From positions 1 through 64,000 of the forward strand of contig JAKPNN010000030.1 in NCBI GenBank assembly GCA_029548365.1: a stretch of DNA of 64,000 nt, in the 5' to 3' direction. The notes beneath the pieces are model-generated. The model saw only the letters and a list, made by a program, of their open reading frames with translations, made no database searches and was not told the origin of the DNA. Source of the stretch: Chloroflexota bacterium (GTDB lineage Bacteria; Chloroflexota; Anaerolineae; Anaerolineales; Anaerolineaceae). Made by a program: the position numbers and the translations under genes. Positions 45,201 through 52,764 of the stretch are shown in pieces; position 1 is the stretch's first letter, and each line of letters starts with the position of its first letter.

Positions 45201-46607
45201 ATGAAATTATCGGTATTAATGCCCCTCTACAATGAACGCCGCACGCTCAAAGAGATTGTTCAGCGTGTTTTAGAGCAGCAGGTCCCCGGTGTCGATCAAT
45301 TAGAATTGATCATCGTTGACGATTGTTCCACAGACGGTTCTGCAGAACTCCTCCGCCAGCTCCAGGAACAACACCCGGAGATCATTCACTCCATTTTTCT
45401 TGACGAAAACCAGGGCAAGGGTAATGCCATCCGCCTGGCCATCCAGGCAGCCAGCGGAGATATCGCCATCATCCAGGATGCTGATCTGGAATACAGCCCG
45501 TCGGATTACGACGTCGTCTTATCCCCGATCATCAGCGGTGTGGCCGATGTGGTTTATGGCTCTCGCTTTGCCGATCGTGAACAGCGCCGTGTGCTCTACT
45601 TCCGCCATACCCTGGTCAACCGATTCCTGACCTTCATGAGCAATTTTTTCACCAACCTGAACCTGACCGACGTCGAAACCTGTTACAAAGCCTTTCGGGT
45701 TGAGGTTGCCAAGACCATCCCCATCCGCTCGAAACGCTTTGGGATTGAACCTGAAATTACTGCCAAGTTTGCCAAGCGCAAATTACGCATTTATGAAGTC
45801 CCGATCAGCTACCATGGTCGCACTTACGCTGAGGGAAAGAAGATTACCTGGAAGGATGGGCTGCAAACCTTTTTCGTGATCATTAAATTCTGGTTAATCG
45901 ATGATATGTTCCAGGGCGATTATGGACAGAAGGACCTGATTGACATGGAAGCCGCTCCCAGGTACACCGAATGGACGCTCGAACGCACCCGTCGATACAT
46001 GGGAGACCTGCTGCTGGAAATTGGTTCCGGCATCGGCAACAATGTACGCATCCTGATGCAGTATACCGATGTGATTGCCACGGAAATCGACCCGACCTAT
46101 CTGCAGGTGTTACGCAATGCCTACTTCAACACGCCCGGCGTTGAGGTTGTTGCCTGGGACGCCACCCAACCCGCGCCCCCAGACCTGTTGGAACCCGATA
46201 CGATCCTGTGTTCAAATGTGATCGAGCATATCCAGGATGACCACAACGTGGTTGTTAATGCCGATAAAATTCTCGCACCAGGCGGAAGGATGATCTTCAT
46301 CGTGCCGCGCGGCGAAAAACTCTATTCCACGTTGGATGAAGCCATCGGCCATTTCAGGCGCTACGATGAGGAGCGCTTGCGGTCGTTATTCGCAAACCTG
46401 GGATATGAGATCGAAGAATTGTTCACCCTTAACAAAGTTGGCGTGCTGGGCTGGTGGTACCGCGGCAAGGTCGCCAAACAGCAGGCCATCGGTCGCTTTG
46501 GGTTGAAGGTCTTCAATGTGCTGGTGCCAATTTTCAAACTGATCGACCCCATTTTGCCCTGGAAGGGGTTGTCGCTGGTGATCGTCGCCCGCAAGCCGGT
46601 AAATTAA
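45201..46607 (+). CDS. Glycosyltransferase family 2 - SAM methyltransferase fusion
   Basis: A 468-residue two-domain protein. Residues 1 to about 235 form a GT2 glycosyltransferase of the dolichyl-phosphate-mannose synthase type: VDDCSTDGS (39-47), QDADLEYS with the metal-binding DAD (93-95), and CYKAFR near 161. Residues about 250-468 form a class I SAM methyltransferase with motif I LEIGSGIGNN (272-281) and the SNVIEHI motif later. No membrane span lies between. The pairing suggests transfer of a sugar and its methylation on one lipid-linked or surface product. The start ATG 45201 has no clear Shine-Dalgarno site. Confidence 0.9.
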   Translation: MKLSVLMPLYNERRTLKEIVQRVLEQQVPGVDQLELIIVDDCSTDGSAELLRQLQEQHPEIIHSIFLDENQGKGNAIRLAIQAASGDIAIIQDADLEYSPSDYDVVLSPIISGVADVVYGSRFADREQRRVLYFRHTLVNRFLTFMSNFFTNLNLTDVETCYKAFRVEVAKTIPIRSKRFGIEPEITAKFAKRKLRIYEVPISYHGRTYAEGKKITWKDGLQTFFVIIKFWLIDDMFQGDYGQKDLIDMEAAPRYTEWTLERTRRYMGDLLLEIGSGIGNNVRILMQYTDVIATEIDPTYLQVLRNAYFNTPGVEVVAWDATQPAPPDLLEPDTILCSNVIEHIQDDHNVVVNADKILAPGGRMIFIVPRGEKLYSTLDEAIGHFRRYDEERLRSLFANLGYEIEELFTLNKVGVLGWWYRGKVAKQQAIGRFGLKVFNVLVPIFKLIDPILPWKGLSLVIVARKPVN

Positions 46608-46759
46608 TCTTATTTTCTGTGCTCGCCGGGGTGTTGCGATTGAGGTGAAGCAATCTTTGTAATCGTGAATGGTGAAAGGGCGCAGGTCACACGCATTGAA
46701 AAAGTCACCGCACGTGACATCTGTTTTCAACCTCTAAAGAAAAATATCTTGTCCACACC

Positions 46760-47734
46760 TTACGCTGGCCAGATCTTACGCCCGCCGCCGGGGGGTGTGA
46801 CCGCGTCAATCAACGCCATCTCCTCGGCTGTCAATGGGGGCAGCAGCGCGGCTTTGATGTTCTCCTCCAATTGAGAAACTCGCTTGGCGCCCGGGATGGC
46901 AACCGTCACTGCCGGGTGCGCCATCACAAACTGGATGGCCAGCTGGGATAGGGTGCGCCCGTTGGTGAGTGCTTTAAGCTTTTCAACCTTTTCCAAATCC
47001 TCCAGGAAGACCCGGTACTCATCCAGATTCTCAGTCCAGCGCTGGCGAAAATCCCCTTCTCCGAAGGTGGATTCTGGGGTGAACTTGCCGGTCAGGATGC
47101 CCATCGCCAGCGGACCGCGTACCAGCACGCCCAGGTTCTTCTCAAGCGTATAGGGGAAAATCTCCGCTTCAGCCGTGCGGTTGAGAATCGAATAATCGGT
47201 CTGCAGTGTGCTGGTCAGGTTGTCGGCATTAAACGCCTGCAGATACTCAAAATCGCTGGTGCTGAGCCCATAGGACCGTACCTTGCCCTGAGCCTGCAAT
47301 CTCTGAAAACCCTCGATATACGCTTCCATGTTGGGTTCCCGAAAATCAATGTGATACTGGATCAAATCCACATAATCTGTATTCAAACGCCTCAAGTTGG
47401 ATTCCACCCCGGCGACCACCTTGTCCACTGTATCGTAGACGCTCACCCGTGCCTTGTAGTCAAACCCCACCCAGCCGATCTTGGTTGCCACAATAAACTG
47501 GTCGCGTCGTCCTTTCATCGCCTGCCCCAGGAGCTCTTCGCTGTGCCCCAGTCCGTACACGTCGGCTGTGTCAAAGAAGTTAATCCCCATATCCAGTGCG
47601 GCTGAGATCAAATCCAGCGATTCGCGGTCATCCACCGCGCCCCACTCATCACCGCCCACCGCCCATAAGCCCAGGCTGAGCTTGGTGACCTCAATCCCAC
47701 TTTTTCCTAATACTCGTTTTTCTATGCCTGCCAT
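46760..47734 (-). CDS. Aldo/keto reductase
   Basis: A 324-residue NADPH-dependent oxidoreductase with a TIM barrel. The catalytic residues are visible: Asp and Tyr in FFDTADVYGLGHSEE, Lys in VATKIGW and His in IQYHIDF. AGGAGG lies 5 bases before ATG 47734, which is preferred over the ATG one codon earlier and the long upstream frame. Substrate unknown. It stands alone, downstream of nothing related. Confidence 0.88.
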   Translation of the reverse strand: MAGIEKRVLGKSGIEVTKLSLGLWAVGGDEWGAVDDRESLDLISAALDMGINFFDTADVYGLGHSEELLGQAMKGRRDQFIVATKIGWVGFDYKARVSVYDTVDKVVAGVESNLRRLNTDYVDLIQYHIDFREPNMEAYIEGFQRLQAQGKVRSYGLSTSDFEYLQAFNADNLTSTLQTDYSILNRTAEAEIFPYTLEKNLGVLVRGPLAMGILTGKFTPESTFGEGDFRQRWTENLDEYRVFLEDLEKVEKLKALTNGRTLSQLAIQFVMAHPAVTVAIPGAKRVSQLEENIKAALLPPLTAEEMALIDAVTPPGGGRKIWPA

Positions 47735-47995
47735 CATTCCTCCTATTCGTGTTTGGTCTTTTTTCTTAGTATATTCGAAAATCAACCATCCACAAAATTT
47801 TTTAAACCCTTCTTATTGGATTCATTATGAGATGATGGAACCACATCACCCCAAATGGGACCTTAAGAGCGGTGATTGTTTCCCCTTGAGAACACGGAAG
47901 CCGCGACCCAATGCCGTGGAAGGACGGTTTCTGTGTCGCAGTAAGAGCAAAGTTCCTGCCGTGAAAGCGACTCTTTGATCGAGAAGTGTTTGACC

Positions 47996-50530
47996 TCAAC
48001 TGCGCAAGACGGCGTCCAATTCCTGATCCAGCAGTGAGATGATGCGCTGGCGCAGTTTGCTCACATCCCGATCCGTCAGGGTGCGGTCGGGAGCCGTATA
48101 GGTCAGGTTGAAAGCCAGGCTCTTTTTGCCCTCGCCGATTTGCTTTCCGCGATAGATATCAAATAACTGCACCCGGGCCAGGTAGTCACCGCCTCCTTTG
48201 CGCAGCACGGCTTCCACCTCGGTAGCCGTCACGGCTTCATCAACGATCACTGCCAGGTCTTCCAGGACGGGCGGGTAAGCCGGGAGCGGCTCAACATCAA
48301 ATAAGCTCCGGGAAGCAGCCAGCAGGAGGTCCAGGTCAATTTCTGCCAAATAAACCGGTGGATCGCCCAGCTCGGTGTTGACCTTCACCAACGGGTGCAG
48401 TTCACCCATGACTCCCAGCACGTAGCCAGCGTGCACGATTTCAGCAGTCTTACCCGGGTGCAGGCTGGGGCGCTCGGAACGGCGGTATTCAATCTCATGA
48501 ACATGCAAACCTGCCAGCATCCTTTCAACAATGCCTTTCAGGTCATAAAAATCCATCCAGTCGGATTCACCATCTGACCAGTGCGGCAGGTCCCGCAACC
48601 CCATCAACCCGATGGAGAGCATCTGCTTTTCATGCGGCAATTCCTGCCCATCCACCGGCAGGAATACCGGCCCGATTTCAAAGAACGCCAGGCGCTGATC
48701 GAGATGGCGATTGTATTCCAGGGCTTCCAGCATGGACGCCAGGATGTTGCGACGCATCACCCGCCGTTCGACGCTGATGGGGTTCTTAATCTCGACATAG
48801 TCCTCAGTCGGCACACCATAACCCGAGGGGAAACAACGCGCTTCTCGCTCAGGAGAGGTCATCCGGTAAGCCACCAGCTCCTGCAATCCCAGGTTAACCA
48901 GCAGGTCGCGCAGCGTCTCCTGCATCATCAACCCCGGGTCAACAATTTGCGGGGGCAGGGGTTGATCCAGCCGTCGCGCGGGAATTCTGTCATAACCGTA
49001 GATGCGGCTGATCTCTTCCAGCAGGTCTGCCCTACCGACCAGTCCCTCGCTAATATCCAACCGGTGCGGCGGTGTATGCGCCGTGATCCTGTCGCCGTCG
49101 ACCTCACACACGAACGCCAGCCGCGTGAGGATCTCTGCCATCTCCTGCGCGCTGATCTCGGTGCCCAGGCTCTGGTTAACCCACTCTGCTGAGAGGGTGA
49201 TCACCGGGTCCTCAGGCGGGTTGGGGTAGTGATCCACCAGTCCCTCAGCCACCTGACCGCCCCCCCATTCCAGCATACGTTTCAGTGTCATTCTGACAGC
49301 AAGGTCAGCCAGGGCAGGATGCACGCCGCGGCTGAAACGGTAAGCGGCTTCTGAGCTAATTTTGAGCTTGCTGACGGTTTTGCGAATGTTGATAAAATTC
49401 CACGAGGCGCCTTCCAGCAGCACATTGACGGTATTGGGATTGACTTCACTTTCCACGCCGCCCATCACCCCGGCCAGAGACAGGGGTCCGGCGGTATCGC
49501 TGACCAGTTCCATTTCCGCGTCCAGGGTGTGCGCCACCCCATCCAGCGTAGTTAGAGCTTCGCCTGGGTGTGCCGTCCGGGTAATGATTGTGGGAACACC
49601 GCCAGCGGCGCGCTTGACGAGAACATCGTAGTCGAAGGCGTGCAGCGGCTCACCCAATTCCAGCATCACATAGTTGGTCGCGTCTACAATGCAATTGATT
49701 GGACGCATCCCCGCCAGGTTCAGGCGCCGGCGCACCCAGTAGGGGCTGGGCTTGATGGTGACGCCTTCAATTAAACCCAATACGAAGCGTGGGTTAAGCT
49801 CAGGGTCTTTGATCTCAATCGCGGCACGGCCTTTTATAGATGGACCGCTCATCTCAACGCTCGTATCCGGTTTCTTAAGCGGTTTTGCCAGGGCTGCGGC
49901 GATCTCGCGCGCCACTCCCCATACGCTGGCATCGCGCATCATGTTCGGCAGGATATCCACATCAATGACCGCATCGCCCATGTAGTCCACCAGGGGCATA
50001 CCGGTCGGCGCATCTTCATCCAGGATGATCACACCTTCATGTTCATCCGAGATTCCCAGCTCCTTTTCAGAGCAGATCATCGACGAGGATTCAACGCCGC
50101 GGATTTTCATTTTCTTCAGGGTCATCAGCTTTCGTCCAGGTTGGTGCCCATCATAAAGAATCGCGCCCTCCCGGGCATAGGCGACCTTTAAGGGCTGCGC
50201 AAGCGGACCCGCGCCCTTGTATTCAAACAGGTTTGGCGCACCGGTCAGCACGGTGAATTCCTCACTGCCGTCGTTCACCCGGCACAGCACCAGGCGGTCA
50301 GCGTTGGGATGCGGCATGACCTCATCGATCTGCGCCACCACAAATTTGTCCTCAGGCCAGCTCAGCCCGGTGTACTTAAATTCGTGCTTTTCGCCGGGCG
50401 GCATCGGCAAACCCACCCGTCGAATCTCTTCGACCTCTAACCCGACCATTGTCATCGTCTTCGCCAGGGTTTCAAGATCAAGTTCGTCAAGTTCTACATA
50501 TTCTGCTAACCAGGATAAGGGTAATTTCAT
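47996..50530 (-). CDS. pheT: Phenylalanine-tRNA ligase beta subunit
   Basis: An 844-residue subunit that, with PheS, charges tRNA-Phe as an (alpha-beta)2 enzyme. The order is the N-terminal domain, an EMAP-like tRNA-binding domain (KFVVAQIDEVMPHPNADRL near 61-80), B3/B4 editing region, B5, catalytic-like core and the C-terminal anticodon-binding FDX-ACB domain (near 750-844). Length is typical. GAGG lies just before ATG 50530. In most bacteria pheT follows pheS directly; here a four-helix-bundle gene separates them by about 570 bases, so read-through from the pheS T-box promoter may be reduced. Confidence 0.96.
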   Translation of the reverse strand: MKLPLSWLAEYVELDELDLETLAKTMTMVGLEVEEIRRVGLPMPPGEKHEFKYTGLSWPEDKFVVAQIDEVMPHPNADRLVLCRVNDGSEEFTVLTGAPNLFEYKGAGPLAQPLKVAYAREGAILYDGHQPGRKLMTLKKMKIRGVESSSMICSEKELGISDEHEGVIILDEDAPTGMPLVDYMGDAVIDVDILPNMMRDASVWGVAREIAAALAKPLKKPDTSVEMSGPSIKGRAAIEIKDPELNPRFVLGLIEGVTIKPSPYWVRRRLNLAGMRPINCIVDATNYVMLELGEPLHAFDYDVLVKRAAGGVPTIITRTAHPGEALTTLDGVAHTLDAEMELVSDTAGPLSLAGVMGGVESEVNPNTVNVLLEGASWNFINIRKTVSKLKISSEAAYRFSRGVHPALADLAVRMTLKRMLEWGGGQVAEGLVDHYPNPPEDPVITLSAEWVNQSLGTEISAQEMAEILTRLAFVCEVDGDRITAHTPPHRLDISEGLVGRADLLEEISRIYGYDRIPARRLDQPLPPQIVDPGLMMQETLRDLLVNLGLQELVAYRMTSPEREARCFPSGYGVPTEDYVEIKNPISVERRVMRRNILASMLEALEYNRHLDQRLAFFEIGPVFLPVDGQELPHEKQMLSIGLMGLRDLPHWSDGESDWMDFYDLKGIVERMLAGLHVHEIEYRRSERPSLHPGKTAEIVHAGYVLGVMGELHPLVKVNTELGDPPVYLAEIDLDLLLAASRSLFDVEPLPAYPPVLEDLAVIVDEAVTATEVEAVLRKGGGDYLARVQLFDIYRGKQIGEGKKSLAFNLTYTAPDRTLTDRDVSKLRQRIISLLDQELDAVLRS

Positions 50531-50576
50531 GGGGCCTCACGATCTAATTTAGATACAATGTAAATATTTGAGTATA

Positions 50577-50597
50577 GTGAATTGTGAATGGTGAATG
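50577..50597 (+). repeat. GTGAATN heptamer array (left boundary)
   Basis: Three direct heptamers, GTGAATT, GTGAATG, GTGAATG. They lie 12 bases after the end of the four-helix-bundle gene (on its downstream side) and are in the opposite orientation to the array at the other end. Confidence 0.7.
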
Positions 50598-50608
50598 GTC
50601 ATTGCAGA

Positions 50609-51076
50609 TCATTCCTGATTATTAGAATTGATGTGTTCATCGGTGACATAGATCGATATATCTTCTGAAATTAAATTTGATCCTGGCTCCTGATCACCGC
50701 GCTTGCTGTGGTTAAGATATTTGATGTATCCATGGATTAGCTTCAGAATTACCCGCATTTCCTGAATCACCAGTGTTTTCTCATCATCTGATACATAACC
50801 TTGACTGGCTGCTAATTCGATATGACTTGATAATTCCATCAAAGAGCCACGGGCTATGTAACAGAACCTGATGGATTCTTGATAATAATAACGACCATAA
50901 CCTTCAGCGATATTGGCAGGTATACTAGCCGCAGCGCGCCTGATTTGGCTGGCCAGACCGTATTTCTCTTCAATAGGTAATCCAGGCAAAACATGCTGAT
51001 ACACCATTTTTGCCAGCTTCTGGGAAGCCTGATATGCCTGTAATCTGTTTAATCCTTCCATCTTTTCGCGCACCAT
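50609..51076 (-). CDS. Four-helix-bundle protein (S23/23S rRNA-IVP-like)
   Basis: A 155-residue helical protein of the family found in 23S rRNA intervening sequences and related to the Avd accessory protein of diversity-generating retroelements. Clear markers are LQAYQASQKLAKMVYQ at the start, the SQIRRAAASIPANIAEG motif and a third helix with FCYIARGSLMELSSHI. ATG 51076 lies in the boundary repeat; ATG 51061 is an alternative start. The 25 C-terminal residues are polar and variable. No reverse transcriptase is nearby. It sits between pheS and pheT, flanked by inverted heptamer arrays. Its role in the cell is unknown. Confidence 0.88.
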   Translation of the reverse strand: MVREKMEGLNRLQAYQASQKLAKMVYQHVLPGLPIEEKYGLASQIRRAAASIPANIAEGYGRYYYQESIRFCYIARGSLMELSSHIELAASQGYVSDDEKTLVIQEMRVILKLIHGYIKYLNHSKRGDQEPGSNLISEDISIYVTDEHINSNNQE

Positions 51077-51094
51077 TCCCTATTCACTATTCAC
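51074..51094 (-). repeat. GTGAATN heptamer array (right boundary)
   Basis: Three direct heptamers on the minus strand, GTGAATA, GTGAATA, GGGAATG, beginning 7 bases after the pheS stop codon. They are inverted relative to the array at 50577. Confidence 0.7.
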
Positions 51095-51100
51095 ACTCTC

Positions 51101-52144
51101 TCAAAACTGCTTCAAAAATCGTACGTCATTATTGCGGAAATGACGGATGTCGTCGATACGATAGCGCATCAGGGTGCTGCGGTCGACGCCCATGCCGGCG
51201 GCAAACCCGGAATAGACTGTCGGGTCGTACCCGCCATATTCCAGCACCAGCGGGTGCACCATCCCACACCCGAGGATCTCCAGCCAGCCGGTCTCTTTAC
51301 ACACCGGGCAGCCCTCTCCATTGCACACAAAGCAGCCCACGTCTAACTCTGCACTGGGTTCGGTGAAGGGGAAATGCGACGGTCGCAGGCGTGTGCGCGC
51401 ATCCTCGCCAAACAGGCGGCGGGCAAAATCGTCCAGGGTGCCCTTCATCTCCGCGAAGCTGACCTGCTTGCCCACCACCAGCACCTCAACCTGGACAAAC
51501 TCAATCTCGCTGCGCGCCGAGAGCTGCTCGTAGCGCATCGTCGCACCGGGCAAGATGACCCGAATGGGCTCTGGCGCCCGCGCCCGCATCACACGGATTT
51601 GCCCGGGAGAGGTATGCGTGCGCAGTAAAACGCCGTCCTTCGTGGTATAGAACGTGTCCCACATGTCCCTGGCGGGATGGTAGGGCGGCATGTTCAGGTA
51701 AGTGAAGTTGAAATCATCCGTCTCCACCTCGGGTGAGGGATACACCTGGAAGCCCATATCACCAAAAATCTGCGTGATTTGCCGCAGAACCTGGGTCAGG
51801 GGATGGAGCCGACCGCGGGTCACCGGGCGGCCTGGCAGGGTGATATCCAGTTTCTCAACCTCCAGTGATTGTTTGAGGGCAACCGCCTCCAGCATCTCGC
51901 GCTTCTCCTCCAGGCCTGCCTCCAGCGCCTGGCGCACCTCGTTAGCCGCCTTGCCCATCAGCGGACGCAGTTCCTTATCCATGCTTCCCATGCTGCTGAA
52001 CACAGCCATCACCGCAGAACTACGCCCCAGGTGGGTCACCCGCCAGGCTTCCAGGGCATCCAGGTCAACCACCCCTGATAGGGCACCCAGCGCAACAGAC
52101 TGGATCTGCGCCAGTTTTTCTAATTCTGTCTGTTTCGATGTCAT
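51101..52144 (-). CDS. pheS: Phenylalanine-tRNA ligase alpha subunit
   Basis: A 347-residue class II catalytic subunit. Motif 2 and motif 3 regions are clear (HTSPGQIRVM, FTEPSAELDVGC and GCGMVHPLVLEYGG), and the N-terminal coiled coil is present. A four-Cys cluster, CFVCNGEGCPVC, near the active site looks zinc-binding, as in several bacterial PheS. The start is ATG 52144 with AGGAGG 8 bases upstream; a TTG codon just before it is less likely. It is preceded by a promoter and T-box leader and followed by the four-helix-bundle gene. Confidence 0.95.
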   Translation of the reverse strand: MTSKQTELEKLAQIQSVALGALSGVVDLDALEAWRVTHLGRSSAVMAVFSSMGSMDKELRPLMGKAANEVRQALEAGLEEKREMLEAVALKQSLEVEKLDITLPGRPVTRGRLHPLTQVLRQITQIFGDMGFQVYPSPEVETDDFNFTYLNMPPYHPARDMWDTFYTTKDGVLLRTHTSPGQIRVMRARAPEPIRVILPGATMRYEQLSARSEIEFVQVEVLVVGKQVSFAEMKGTLDDFARRLFGEDARTRLRPSHFPFTEPSAELDVGCFVCNGEGCPVCKETGWLEILGCGMVHPLVLEYGGYDPTVYSGFAAGMGVDRSTLMRYRIDDIRHFRNNDVRFLKQF

Positions 52145-52198
52145 CAATCCTTCCTCCTTAATCCCGCCAGTTTTGGCAGGAGAGCAAACCTGTTAAAT

Positions 52199-52485
52199 AA
52201 AAAGCCCGTCCAAAAGGACGGATTGACCGCGGTACCACCTTTTTTGGCATTGCAGGGTCGCTGCAAAGCCCGCTCACCACCAATGGAACCCGATGCCATT
52301 GGCATCCCCGGTTAACGGTAGGGTCACCGGCCCAGACTACCAGCAAAAAATTGCCTTCACCCGGGCAGCTCGAGAGTGAACTTCAATTGGGTTCAGCAGG
52401 GTGTGGGTCTCAGTCTCAGCCCGCACCGCCCTGTCAGCCTCTGCCAGCCTACTTTCCTCTGTCGTTGCTGTTTGTTATTCGTCTC
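52199..52485 (-). promoter_or_regulatory. T-box leader of pheS
   Basis: A tRNA-sensing leader. On the minus strand the T-box core GGTGGTACCGCGG spans about 52226-52239 and is followed by a hairpin (52206-52211 with 52216-52221) and a T-run, the terminator arm. The bulge reads UGGU, fitting a tRNA ending ACCA. Stem I starts near GAGGAAAGTAGG. A UUC triplet in GAAGTTCACTC is a plausible specifier. Uncharged tRNA-Phe would prevent termination and raise pheS expression. Confidence 0.88.
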
Positions 52486-52491
52486 TTGTTT

Positions 52492-52520
52492 ATTATCCAC
52501 AACTTTAGGGTCGATGTCAA
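52492..52520 (-). promoter_or_regulatory. Promoter of pheS
   Basis: On the minus strand TTGACA (52520-52515), 17 bases, GATAAT (52497-52492). Transcription would start about 340 bases before the coding region, at the T-box. Confidence 0.75.
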
Positions 52521-52527
52521 GGGAAGA

Positions 52528-52548
52528 GTGAATAGTGAATAGTGATCC
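52528..52548 (+). repeat. GTGAATN heptamer array
   Basis: GTGAATA, GTGAATA, GTGATCC. It lies just upstream of the pheS promoter, in the gap to thrS, and is followed by a GC-rich stretch with TTCGCG and AGCAC words. Confidence 0.65.
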
Positions 52549-52694
52549 CGCTTCGCGTAGCACTCCCTGTGCCCTGTAAGGGTATTGAGCGCCTTCGCTT
52601 GGGGACGATAATGGTTAATGGTAGGTAGGAAAACAGGAATCAGGCAGTAGGAATTGGGTAGTAGGAATTGGGGGATCATGTGTCGCGCGGCAAA

Positions 52695-52724
52695 TAGGGG
52701 CGACGCTGGTTGGCATCGCCCCTA
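52695..52724. repeat. Palindromic GGGGCGA element
   Basis: Perfect 9-base arms, TAGGGGCGA and TCGCCCCTA, around a 12-base loop, in the intergenic region after thrS. Elements of this kind are interspersed in several bacterial genomes. It may also act as a bidirectional transcription stop between thrS and pheS, though no T-tract is present. Confidence 0.6.
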
Positions 52725-52764
52725 CCAGAAAAATTGACCTGATTAATTTCTTGTCGAACCCATT

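Noticed and set aside
47481-47978. 165-codon plus-strand frame
   Set aside because: It is mostly the antisense shadow of the aldo/keto reductase gene.
48581-49192. 203-codon plus-strand frame
   Set aside because: Antisense shadow of pheT.
50609-51076. Diversity-generating retroelement with the four-helix-bundle gene as Avd
   Set aside because: No reverse transcriptase or template/variable repeat pair is visible in the surrounding sequence.
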